Shown here piece by piece: positions 12,868-20,490 of a DNA stretch of 22,949 nucleotides. This stretch comes from Bifidobacterium breve (GTDB taxonomy: Bacteria > Actinomycetota > Actinomycetes > S36-B12). The position numbers were made by a program, and so were the translations under genes. Numbering within the stretch: position 1 is the first letter of the stretch; the number at the start of each line of letters is the position of its first letter. The notes beneath the pieces were generated by a model, which did no database searches, was not told the origin of the DNA, and saw nothing but the letters and a program-made list of their open reading frames with translations. The stretch is taken from contig CAMCYV010000008.1 of NCBI GenBank assembly GCA_945885645.1, forward strand, positions 1 through 22,949, in the 5' to 3' direction.

Positions 12868-14916
12868 TTAATTAGCCTCCGCTGATTGCATTCCCCGTAA
12901 TTCCTTCTTTAAATCTGAAATTTCATCTCGCAAACGAGCTGCCAATTCAAAGTGCAGTTCGGCAGCAGCGGCGCGCATCTGGTCGCTGAGGTCTTGAATC
13001 AAGGCCACAAGATCTCCACTGGGAGTGTGCTTGCGGCTTTGCGAAATCTCAGCTGTAAACAATCTCGCCGTGTCCTCCTCTTCGCGTGAGAGCATATCGG
13101 TGATGTCTGCTATTTTTTTACGCAGGGGTTGGGGGTCAACACCCATTGCCTTATTGAAAGCAACTTGTTTAGCTCGACGTCGATTAGTCTCATCGATTGC
13201 CTTTGCCATGGATGGTGTGATCCTGTCTGCGTACATGTGCACCTGCCCATTAACATTTCGGGCAGCCCGACCGATCGTTTGAATCAAGGATGTCCCCGAA
13301 CGAAGGAACCCCTCTTTGTCGGCGTCAAGGATCGCGACAAGCGAGACTTCAGGAAGGTCAAGACCTTCTCGCAATAGATTTATGCCGACCAAAACGTCAA
13401 ACACGCCTAGGCGCAGTTCTCGCAGGAGTTCAACCCGCCTCAAGGTGTCTACTTCTGAGTGCAAGTATTGAACTTTGATTCCATGTTCGGCCAAATAGTT
13501 CGTTAAATCCTCAGACATGCGCTTCGTGAGGGTTGTCACCAGCACCCGCTCGTTCTTCTCCACGCGAATGCGAATCTCGTGGATCAGGTCATCAACTTGA
13601 CCCTGGGTTGGCTTGATAACGACCTCAGGATCAACCAGGCCTGTTGGGCGGATAACTTGCTCAACTACATCGCCCTGCACCGCTGTCAGTTCATAAGGGC
13701 CCGGCGTGGCTGAGAGGTAAACTGCCTGACCAATACGCTCCTCAAACTCTTTCCACCTCAAGGGTCGGTTGTCCATTGCACTCGGTAATCGGAACCCATG
13801 CTCAACCAAAGTTCTCTTGCGACTTGCGTCCCCTTCGAACATGGCTCCGATTTGCGGGACGGTCACATGGGACTCGTCTATGACCAAAAGGTAGTCCTCT
13901 GGGAAATAGTCAATGAGGCAGTTGGGTGGACTACCGGGATCGCGACCATCAATGAATCGGCTGTAGTTCTCAATGCCCGAGCAAAAACCAACTTGTTGCA
14001 TCATCTCGATATCAAATGTTGTCCGCATCTTTATTCGCTGCGCCTCGAGCAGTTTTCCCTGCTTCTCAAATTCGGCAACTCGCTGCTCCAATTCAACTTG
14101 GATTTCACCAATTGCTCGAGACATTCGCTCAGGACCTGCGACATAGTGCGTCGCGGGAAAGATGTACATTTCGTCGTCTTGGGTAATTATTTCACCGGTG
14201 ACGGGGTGAAGAGTCATCATGCGCTCAATCTCGTCTCCGAACATTTCAATTCGCACCGGATGCTCTTCGTAAACCGGAAAGACTTCAACAGTGTCCCCAC
14301 GAACCCGGAACGTGCCACGGGTAAAAGCAACATCATTTCGGGTGTACTGGATGGCAACGAGTGCCCGCAAAAGTGAATCCCGCGAGTAATCCTCACCTAC
14401 TCGAAGTCGAATCATCCGGTCAACATATTCCTGAGGCGTTCCAAGCCCATAAATCGCAGAAACTGTAGCTACCACTAAGACATCACGTCTCGTCAGCAAA
14501 CTATTCGTGGCCGAATGTCGAAGTCGTTCAACTTCCTCGTTGACCGTTGAATCCTTCTCAATAAAGGTGTCGGATTGTGGAACGTAGGCTTCTGGTTGAT
14601 AATAGTCGTAATAAGAAACAAAGTACTCAATTGCGTTGTTGGGAAGTAACTCCCGAAATTCTGTTGCTAGCTGTGCCGCAAGGGTTTTGTTCGGAGCCAT
14701 GACAAGTGTGGGCCTTTGTAATTTTTCAACTAGCCACGCTGTTGTGGCACTCTTACCTGTGCCGGTAGCACCGAGTAACACGGTATTTTTCTCGCCGGAT
14801 TGAATCCGTTTGGTTAACTCTTCTATTGCAGCAGGTTGGTCACCCGACGGCTGAAACGGTGAAATGACTTCAAATGGAGCAACCGTTCTGGTCAGGTCAG
14901 TTACAGGCCTAGTCAC
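12868..14916 (-). CDS. uvrB: UvrABC excinuclease subunit B
   Basis: UvrB is the helicase-like subunit that verifies damage and recruits UvrC. The 682-residue protein has the P-loop Gly-Ala-Thr-Gly-Thr-Gly-Lys-Ser at 49-56, the damage-probing beta-hairpin with Tyr-Tyr-Asp-Tyr-Tyr-Gln-Pro-Glu-Ala-Tyr-Val-Pro at about 104-115, Asp-Glu-Ser-His as Walker B, the helicase motif VI region Gln-Thr-Ile-Gly-Arg-Ala-Ala-Arg-Asn, and a C-terminal UVR motif that pairs with UvrC. The start is GTG at 14916. It overlaps the coaE TGA by 4 bases, so the two genes are coupled. Confidence 0.98.
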   Translation of the reverse strand: MTRPVTDLTRTVAPFEVISPFQPSGDQPAAIEELTKRIQSGEKNTVLLGATGTGKSATTAWLVEKLQRPTLVMAPNKTLAAQLATEFRELLPNNAIEYFVSYYDYYQPEAYVPQSDTFIEKDSTVNEEVERLRHSATNSLLTRRDVLVVATVSAIYGLGTPQEYVDRMIRLRVGEDYSRDSLLRALVAIQYTRNDVAFTRGTFRVRGDTVEVFPVYEEHPVRIEMFGDEIERMMTLHPVTGEIITQDDEMYIFPATHYVAGPERMSRAIGEIQVELEQRVAEFEKQGKLLEAQRIKMRTTFDIEMMQQVGFCSGIENYSRFIDGRDPGSPPNCLIDYFPEDYLLVIDESHVTVPQIGAMFEGDASRKRTLVEHGFRLPSAMDNRPLRWKEFEERIGQAVYLSATPGPYELTAVQGDVVEQVIRPTGLVDPEVVIKPTQGQVDDLIHEIRIRVEKNERVLVTTLTKRMSEDLTNYLAEHGIKVQYLHSEVDTLRRVELLRELRLGVFDVLVGINLLREGLDLPEVSLVAILDADKEGFLRSGTSLIQTIGRAARNVNGQVHMYADRITPSMAKAIDETNRRRAKQVAFNKAMGVDPQPLRKKIADITDMLSREEEDTARLFTAEISQSRKHTPSGDLVALIQDLSDQMRAAAAELHFELAARLRDEISDLKKELRGMQSAEAN

Positions 14917-15536
14917 GGATTGATCTTATGGGCTCGATCCACAATTTCCTCCCACACGGAAATGCAGGCTCTTTCAAGTTCCTCTCGTGTTCCACTGTTG
15001 TCAATTACCCAAGTCGCTGCCAGATTGCGTACTTCACGTGGGCTTTGATTGCGAATCCGTGCCTCAGCTTGCTCAACACTCATACCCCGATTTGCAATCA
15101 GCCGCTCAATCTGGCGAGAGATGTCCAGGTCGATCACCACCACGACGTCACACAGTTCTACAGAATTAGTCTCCACCAATAGGGGCATGTCATAAACGAC
15201 AATCCGATCCGAGTTCGTCTTGGAAATTTGGGAAACCGCCTCTGCTCGAATCCTCGGATGCATAACCGTGTTAAGCGCTGACAGCGAATGCGCATCATTG
15301 AAAACGATTGTTGCTAAAGCCGCCCGGTCCAATGAGCCATCGGCTTGGAGGATTCCGGGACCAAATATCTCAACCAATTCACCAATGACCGGGGATCCCG
15401 GCGCGGTCAAATCTCGGGAAATTCCATCGGCATCAATAACAACGGCGCCGTGCTCTAAAAAACAGGCCGCCGCTGCTGACTTACCTGAACCAATGCCTCC
15501 GGTTAATCCAACGACAAAAGGCATGCGGTCAACCAT
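14913..15536 (-). CDS. coaE: Dephospho-CoA kinase
   Basis: The enzyme phosphorylates dephospho-CoA, the last step of coenzyme A synthesis. From the ATG at 15536 it has 207 residues, the normal size. The P-loop Gly-Gly-Ile-Gly-Ser-Gly-Lys-Ser lies at 13-20, followed by Val-Ile-Asp-Ala-Asp-Gly (substrate-binding Asp) and the lid region Arg-Gly-Met-Ser-Val-Glu-Gln-Ala-Glu-Ala-Arg-Ile. The frame is open upstream to 15674, but that 46-codon extension lies inside rpsA and has no family similarity. No ribosome binding site is visible; the start is 4 bases after the rpsA stop, which suggests coupling. An ATG four codons later (15524) is the alternative. Confidence 0.96.
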   Translation of the reverse strand: MVDRMPFVVGLTGGIGSGKSAAAACFLEHGAVVIDADGISRDLTAPGSPVIGELVEIFGPGILQADGSLDRAALATIVFNDAHSLSALNTVMHPRIRAEAVSQISKTNSDRIVVYDMPLLVETNSVELCDVVVVIDLDISRQIERLIANRGMSVEQAEARIRNQSPREVRNLAATWVIDNSGTREELERACISVWEEIVDRAHKINP

Positions 15537-15540
15537 GAAA

Positions 15541-16998
15541 TTATTCGGTGGTGAGTTTATCCCGAAGAGCCTGCAGAGCAGAGTCGTCAGCCAAAGTTCC
15601 TTCACTTGCTGTTGACTCTGATGAGTAGGCATTGGCATCGCCTGACTCAACCGCAGCTGCCTGATCGGCCTCATTAGCTTCGCTCATCTGCTTGCGATGA
15701 GCCTCCCAACGTGAATGTGCCTCTGCATACTCGCGCTCCCATTCCGAGCGTTGTTCTTCAAAGCCAGCTTTCCACTCACCCGTCTCCGGGTCGAATCCTG
15801 CGGGACCGGTGTAGTTGCCCGCCTCGTCGAATGCTGGAGCCATTCCATACAGGTATGGATCGAATCCTTCAACCGCCTGGCCATCAGACGAGTCATTGGC
15901 CTGCTTCAGCGAGAGCGAGATGCGACGGCGTTCTAGATCGATGTCGATTACCCGAACAAATATGTCGTCGTTCACCTGAACGATTTGCTCTGGCATTTCA
16001 ATGTGACGCTCGGCGAGTTCGGAAATATGGACAAGTCCTTCAATTCCCTCGTCGACTCGCACGAATGCACCGAATGGAACCAACTTCGTGACCTTACCCG
16101 GCACGACCTGGTTGAGTCCGTGGGTCCGCGCGAAGTGCTGCCAAGGGTCTTCTTGAGTTGACTTGAGTGAAAGCGATACTCGCTCACGGTCCATGTCAAC
16201 TTCAAGAACCTCAACGGTTACTTCGTCGCCCACTTGAACAACCTCGGATGGGTGATCGATGTGCTTCCATGAAAGTTCTGAAACGTGGACCAGGCCATCA
16301 ACGCCACCAAGATCAACGAACGCACCGAAGTTAACGATGCTAGAAACCACACCATTGCGAATCTGGCCGCGCTGGAGTTGATTCAGGAAGGTTTGGCGAA
16401 CCTGGCTCTGGGTCTTCTCAAGGTAGGAACGACGAGAAAGAACAACGTTATTCCGGTTCTTGTCCAACTCAATGATTTTAGCCTCGAGAACTTTGCCAAT
16501 ATATGGCTGCAGGTCACGAACGCGACGCATTTCCACCAAAGATGCTGGCAGGAAGCCTCGAAGGCCGATATCGACGATCAGACCGCCCTTGACAACTTCA
16601 ATAACCAAACCTTCGACGACGCCATCTTCTTCTTTGATTTTTTCAATAGTGCCCCATGCGCGCTCGTACTGTGCACGCTTCTTGGAGAGAATCAATCGAC
16701 CCTCTTTGTCCTCTTTCGTGAGGACAAGTGCTTCAACGACGTCGCCAACACTGACCACTTCACTAGGGTCAACGTCATGCTTAATTGAAAGTTCGCGCGA
16801 AGGGATTACACCTTCAGTTTTGTAGCCGATATCAAGGAGAACTTCGTCTCGATCGACCTTGACAACAATTCCTTCGACGAGATCCCCGTCATTGAAGTAT
16901 TTGATTGTTGCGTCAATTGCTGCGAGGAAATCCTCGGCGGTTCCGATGTCGTTGATTGCGACCTGGGGTGTTGCTGTAGTAATTGTTGGGGTTGTCAT
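15541..16998 (-). CDS. rpsA: 30S ribosomal protein S1
   Basis: S1 binds mRNA on the small ribosomal subunit. The 485-residue protein has four S1 (OB-fold) repeats at about 36-105, 122-192, 209-277 and 294-365. Repeats three and four are the most regular, each with Asn/Val-Phe-Gly-Ala-Phe-Val and Gly-Leu-Val-His-(Val/Ile)-Ser-Glu-Leu. The acidic, low-complexity tail after about 370 contains Gly-Phe-Asp-Pro-Tyr-Leu-Tyr-Gly and Glu/Ala/Ser-rich sequence, as in other actinobacterial S1 proteins, which have four rather than the six repeats of Escherichia coli. CGGAG lies about 12 bases before the ATG. It begins the rpsA-coaE-uvrB-terC run. Confidence 0.97.
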   Translation of the reverse strand: MTTPTITTATPQVAINDIGTAEDFLAAIDATIKYFNDGDLVEGIVVKVDRDEVLLDIGYKTEGVIPSRELSIKHDVDPSEVVSVGDVVEALVLTKEDKEGRLILSKKRAQYERAWGTIEKIKEEDGVVEGLVIEVVKGGLIVDIGLRGFLPASLVEMRRVRDLQPYIGKVLEAKIIELDKNRNNVVLSRRSYLEKTQSQVRQTFLNQLQRGQIRNGVVSSIVNFGAFVDLGGVDGLVHVSELSWKHIDHPSEVVQVGDEVTVEVLEVDMDRERVSLSLKSTQEDPWQHFARTHGLNQVVPGKVTKLVPFGAFVRVDEGIEGLVHISELAERHIEMPEQIVQVNDDIFVRVIDIDLERRRISLSLKQANDSSDGQAVEGFDPYLYGMAPAFDEAGNYTGPAGFDPETGEWKAGFEEQRSEWEREYAEAHSRWEAHRKQMSEANEADQAAAVESGDANAYSSESTASEGTLADDSALQALRDKLTTE

Positions 16999-17052
16999 GG
17001 AGAAAATGGCTCCGGTGGATTAGATGTTGTGGGTGCCCCAACGCCGTTTTGT

Positions 17053-17098
17053 GAGGATTCTAGGTCTGATCCTCGAGCGACTAAGGCCCTCAGAGCCT
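17053..17098. other. Two inverted repeats between polA and rpsA
   Basis: GAGGAT at 17053-17058 pairs with ATCCTC at 17069-17074 (10-base loop), and AGGC at 17084-17087 pairs with GCCT at 17095-17098. They lie between the polA stop and the rpsA start, a 116-base gap. Neither is followed by a T-run on the minus strand, so they are weak terminator candidates for polA or could be part of the rpsA leader. No convincing rpsA promoter hexamers stand out. Confidence 0.3.
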
Positions 17099-17114
17099 AA
17101 TGCTTCACATTTTC

Positions 17115-19778
17115 TCAATGAGCGGCGGCATCCCAATTCGTTCCGGTTCCCACGTTTACATCAAGGGGAACGAGTAATGAGGCAGCCGAACTCATGTTTT
17201 CCCGCACAAGCGCACTAACCTGCTCCTTCTCACCCTTAGCAACCTCAAGTACGAGTTCATCGTGGACCTGCAGGAGGAGCCGGGATTTCAATTGAGCTAC
17301 TCGGAGAGCCTGATCGACCTTGAGCATCGCGATTTTCACGATGTCGGCGGCACTTCCCTGAATGGGTGCGTTGAGCGCCATCCGCTCGGCAATCTCGCGT
17401 CGCTGACGATTATCACTGACCAGATCTGGCAGCTTGCGACGTCTTCCGTACATGGTTTCCGTGTATAGCTTGCTTCTTGCTATTACGACCACTTCTGCGA
17501 GGTATGACCGGATACCACCAAACCTGCGGAAGTAATCGTCCATCATGATTCGAGCATCCTCGGTCGAGATATCAAGTTGTGCCGCAAGGCCGTAGGGGGA
17601 CAGCCCATAAGCCAGTCCATAGGACATAGCTTTGATTTGCCGTCGCATATCGGGCGTGACTTCTGTAACGTCGAACACTTTTCGAGCCACGGTGTCATGG
17701 AGATCCTCACCCGATTTGAAAGCTTCAATCAATGCTTCATCATGGGAAAGATGCGCCATGATGCGCAACTCAATTTGACTGTAATCGGCGGTGAGCAGGC
17801 ATTCGTAACCTTCGCCAACAATGAATGCAGCTCGAATACGGCGCCCCGCATGAGTACGCACAGGTATGTTTTGCAAGTTGGGGTCTATCGACGACAAGCG
17901 ACCAGTAGCTGCAACCGTTTGGCGAAAAGTGGTGTGGATCCGACCATGTGAATCAACGAGTGGAATGAGACCCTCAACCGTTTGGCGCAGTTTTGAATCT
18001 TCGCGCCACTTCAACAGATGTTCAAGAAGTGGGTCTTTCGTTTGTGCATACAGATTCGCGAGCGCTTCCGCATCAGTGGTGAACCCAGTTTTAATCTTTT
18101 TTGTCTTCGGCAAACCTCTTTCAATAAAAAGCACTTCCTGTAATTGCTTGGGAGATGCCAAATTAAATTGGTGCCCTACTAAATCAAAACTTGCGGTTTC
18201 AGCCGAACGCATCTGGTCGCCAAATTCAACGGAAAGACTTGCAAGCGATTTTGTATCCACCGCAATACCGACATGCTCCATCTGGGCTAGTGAGACCTCC
18301 GTTGGAATCTCCATGTCTATCAAAAGTGGCATTAACTGAAGCTCTTCAAGCTTCACTGACAGCGCCAAACCCAATTCCCAGATAACTTGAGCTTCCTGCG
18401 CCAGCATTGCGTTTGAATCAGCCTCACCGAACATGGAGAGTTGATCATCGGGCTCATCGAGGCTTCGACCAAGTTCACGCTGCACGAGGTCTACCAGTTC
18501 ATATGATCTTTGCCCGGGATCGATTAGGTACCCAGCCAGCGCTGTGTCCATGTGGATCTCAATGTCAGACACGTCTATTCCGAAAGCCGCCAAAGCCCAG
18601 AGGAGTGACTTTCCGTCATGAAGAGTTTTTTCGTTGGAGCAAGATGCGAGCCACAACATGACCTTCGCCAAATCTGCTGTTGGGATTGACTGCAGAACAT
18701 GAACCTGTTTGCTTGAACAAACGGCCAGCGCAGAAATCGTTCCCGATCCTCGAGCGAATTCACCCTGGACAGCAATTGCCACAGGGCCCTCCAAGGAGAT
18801 TAATTCCTCAACTTCAGCATTGGGAATCACCTGACGATCAATGACTTTTGCCGGAACACTCTTCATAGCAGGCTTCTCCTCACCCCCAACAGAAGTGATT
18901 GCTCCTGGTAATTTCTCGACTCGGCCGCGCAAAGCAGTGAATTGCAAAGTGTCAAAAAGCTGGTGCACGTTAGACAGAGAGAAGGATTTACGGTCGAGTT
19001 GATCCACCGTGAGTTCGAGTGGAACATCACGCAAGAGTTCAGTGATCCGACGGTTGAGTAAGACCTGAGGAAGGTTCTCGCGAAGGGAGTCCCCTACCTT
19101 TCCGCCAACCTTGTCGGCTTGATCAACCAATGAACTCAAACTTCCATACTCATTGATCCATTTTTGGGCGGTTTTTTCACCAACCCCGGGGATACCGGGC
19201 AGATTGTCACTCGGATCCCCGCGCAGTGCCGCGAAATCTGGGTACTGCGTCGGGGTCAATTGATACTTTTCCTCAATGGCGGCCTCCGTCATTACCGCTA
19301 GGTCAGAAACGCCCTTCTTGGGATAGAGGACCGTCACAGATGATGAGACGAGGGCAAATGAATCTCGGTCTCCTGTCACTATCTCGGTGTCAAACCCCGC
19401 CACGCTTGCTTGGGTCGCCAGGGTTGCGATGAGGTCATCGGCCTCATATCCATCTTTTTCCAAGCGTTGAATCGCCATTGCGTCTAAAACCTCTTTGATT
19501 AACTCAACTTGACCTTTGAATTCCTCCGGTGACTTGGAACGGGTCGCCTTGTATTCAGGAAACATCTCAGTCCTGAAACTTTTTCGAGAGATGTCAAAGG
19601 CAACCGCGACGTGTGTGGGGTTGCAATCCTTGAGCAAGTTGATCAACATGGAGGTGAACCCATAGACGGCATTGGTCGGTTGACCCGTGCTCGTTGAGAA
19701 GTTTTCAGCGGGTAAGGCAAAGAAAGCCCGATAGGCCATCGAATGTCCATCGATAAGAAGGAGTCGCTTGGCCGCCAT
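17115..19778 (-). CDS. polA: DNA polymerase I (5'-exonuclease active, proofreading site absent)
   Basis: PolA fills repair gaps and removes Okazaki primers. The 887-residue protein has an N-terminal 5'-nuclease domain (1 to about 290; Asp-Gly-His-Ser, Glu-Ala-Asp-Asp and Gly-Asp-Arg-Asp metal sites, then the Gly-Ile-Pro-Gly-Val-Gly-Glu-Lys-Thr-Ala helix-hairpin-helix). A middle domain (about 330-480) keeps the shape of the 3'-5' exonuclease but lacks its acidic residues: Ala-Ile-Ala-Val-Gln-Gly-Glu-Phe replaces the Asp-x-Glu motif. The polymerase domain has Asp665 in Ala-Asp-Tyr-Ser-Gln-Ile-Glu, the O-helix Arg712/Lys716/Tyr720, and His839-Asp840-Glu841. The ATG is 6 bases after a TAGTAT box and has no ribosome binding site, so the message is probably leaderless. 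Confidence 0.98.
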   Translation of the reverse strand: MAAKRLLLIDGHSMAYRAFFALPAENFSTSTGQPTNAVYGFTSMLINLLKDCNPTHVAVAFDISRKSFRTEMFPEYKATRSKSPEEFKGQVELIKEVLDAMAIQRLEKDGYEADDLIATLATQASVAGFDTEIVTGDRDSFALVSSSVTVLYPKKGVSDLAVMTEAAIEEKYQLTPTQYPDFAALRGDPSDNLPGIPGVGEKTAQKWINEYGSLSSLVDQADKVGGKVGDSLRENLPQVLLNRRITELLRDVPLELTVDQLDRKSFSLSNVHQLFDTLQFTALRGRVEKLPGAITSVGGEEKPAMKSVPAKVIDRQVIPNAEVEELISLEGPVAIAVQGEFARGSGTISALAVCSSKQVHVLQSIPTADLAKVMLWLASCSNEKTLHDGKSLLWALAAFGIDVSDIEIHMDTALAGYLIDPGQRSYELVDLVQRELGRSLDEPDDQLSMFGEADSNAMLAQEAQVIWELGLALSVKLEELQLMPLLIDMEIPTEVSLAQMEHVGIAVDTKSLASLSVEFGDQMRSAETASFDLVGHQFNLASPKQLQEVLFIERGLPKTKKIKTGFTTDAEALANLYAQTKDPLLEHLLKWREDSKLRQTVEGLIPLVDSHGRIHTTFRQTVAATGRLSSIDPNLQNIPVRTHAGRRIRAAFIVGEGYECLLTADYSQIELRIMAHLSHDEALIEAFKSGEDLHDTVARKVFDVTEVTPDMRRQIKAMSYGLAYGLSPYGLAAQLDISTEDARIMMDDYFRRFGGIRSYLAEVVVIARSKLYTETMYGRRRKLPDLVSDNRQRREIAERMALNAPIQGSAADIVKIAMLKVDQALRVAQLKSRLLLQVHDELVLEVAKGEKEQVSALVRENMSSAASLLVPLDVNVGTGTNWDAAAH

Positions 19779-19784
19779 CTTCAG

Positions 19785-19790
19785 ATACTA
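19785..19790 (-). promoter_or_regulatory. -10 box of polA, leaderless arrangement
   Basis: TAGTAT on the minus strand is followed by exactly 6 bases and the polA ATG at 19778. This is the same spacing as at the hydrolase gene (11202-11214). No -35 box or ribosome binding site is evident. Confidence 0.6.
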
Positions 19791-19807
19791 GTTGCTCGAA
19801 TGCGCAA

Positions 19808-19813
19808 TAGGAT
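19808..19813 (+). promoter_or_regulatory. Possible -10 box or ribosome binding site of the thioesterase gene
   Basis: TAGGAT fits TANNNT and lies 8 bases before the ATG at 19822. The same bases contain AGGA, which could instead act as a ribosome binding site 9 bases from the ATG. The two readings cannot be separated from sequence alone. Confidence 0.4.
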
Positions 19814-19821
19814 TATTCACT

Positions 19822-20280
19822 ATGTCAAACATGAACGATCTACAGTCAACGGATGTAACAGCCGAAGTTCGCTCATATGGAATGGGCGCCCTCGGTGAGC
19901 GAATGGGGATCGACATTGTGAGTGCCACAATTGATTCACAAGGCTTGGCAACCATTACTGGCACCATGCCGGTGGAAGGTAATACCCAACCCTATGGACT
20001 ACTACATGGTGGAGCGAGCGCAGTTCTCGCAGAGACGCTGGGCTCAATCGCCTCGGCAATCACCGCACATCGGCGACTTGGACTGGGGGCTCTCGTTGTT
20101 GGAATTGACTTGAATTGCACCCACCACAAGTCAGCCCGGGACGGAATTGTGACCGGCGTCGCCCATATGGTCAGTGCCGGGAACACCATGCTGTGCAGTG
20201 AAATTGTCATCACCAATTCCCAGGGTGAGCGGATTTGTACCTCTCGGCTGACCGCAATGGCCCGCAAGCCTCGGACCTGA
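19822..20280 (+). CDS. PaaI-type hotdog-fold thioesterase
   Basis: This is a hotdog-fold acyl-CoA thioesterase of the PaaI / small-thioesterase group; the acyl substrate cannot be told. The product has 152 residues, with Asn54-Thr-Gln-Pro-Tyr-Gly-Leu-Leu-His62-Gly-Gly and Glu71 in Leu-Ala-Glu-Thr-Leu-Gly-Ser, the usual active-site helix of the family, followed by an Asp-Leu-Asn-Cys-Thr-His-His strand. Relatives include phenylacetyl-CoA and 1,4-dihydroxy-2-naphthoyl-CoA hydrolases. The frame is open to a TTG at 19792, but the added residues do not match the family and the ATG at 19822 has better upstream signals. It diverges from polA with 43 bases between start codons. Confidence 0.9.
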   Translation: MSNMNDLQSTDVTAEVRSYGMGALGERMGIDIVSATIDSQGLATITGTMPVEGNTQPYGLLHGGASAVLAETLGSIASAITAHRRLGLGALVVGIDLNCTHHKSARDGIVTGVAHMVSAGNTMLCSEIVITNSQGERICTSRLTAMARKPRT

Positions 20281-20490
20281 AGCTATTTCACACAACTTAC
20301 TCGCGGGTAACAAACAAATTTCAATCAGGGATACCCCCGCACAAGGTCGACAAATGGCGGTAAGGTTCTCCAATCCCGTGGGTCGTGGGGTCCACGCTAG
20401 GGAGCAGTATGTTGCTCACAAAGTGATAACGGTGATTGCAGTGGTAGTTGAGGAACAGCAGGTTTACAAGAGACCCGGAGGTAGCTACAC
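20281..20490 (+). other. Intergenic region upstream of the liv genes
   Basis: This 210-base stretch is the longest gene-free one in the window. It must carry the liv promoter, but I find no clear -35/-10 pair; TATGTT at 20408-20413 fits TANNNT without a matching -35. A small perfect hairpin (CGTGG 20384-20388, CCACG 20392-20396, 3-base loop) is present. GCGGGTA near 20303 and TACCCCCGC near 20332 form an imperfect long-loop inverted repeat. The region ends with GGAGGT at 20477-20482, 8 bases before the livH GTG. Confidence 0.5.
20477..20482 (+). promoter_or_regulatory. Ribosome binding site of livH
   Basis: GGAGGT lies 8 bases before the GTG at 20491. This fixes the start so that the signal peptide and the extra N-terminal domain are part of the LivH protein. 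Confidence 0.85.

Noticed and set aside
11872..12880. Manganese riboswitch (yybP-ykoY) ahead of terC
   Set aside because: Only 3 bases separate uvrB and terC, so there is no leader to hold it.
13798..14376. Long plus-strand frame (192 codons) inside uvrB, and similar frames inside uvrA and rpsA
   Set aside because: They are antisense to strongly conserved genes, show no recognisable domain and have no ribosome binding site; they reflect codon usage of the sense gene.
15537..15674. N-terminal extension of coaE reaching into rpsA (46 extra codons)
   Set aside because: It lies entirely inside the well-conserved rpsA frame on the same strand, has no CoaE similarity, and the protein has normal length from the ATG at 15536.
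20384..20396. Perfect 5-bp hairpin with a 3-base loop upstream of livH
   Set aside because: The stem is short and no T-run follows; such hairpins occur by chance. Noted only within the intergenic entry.
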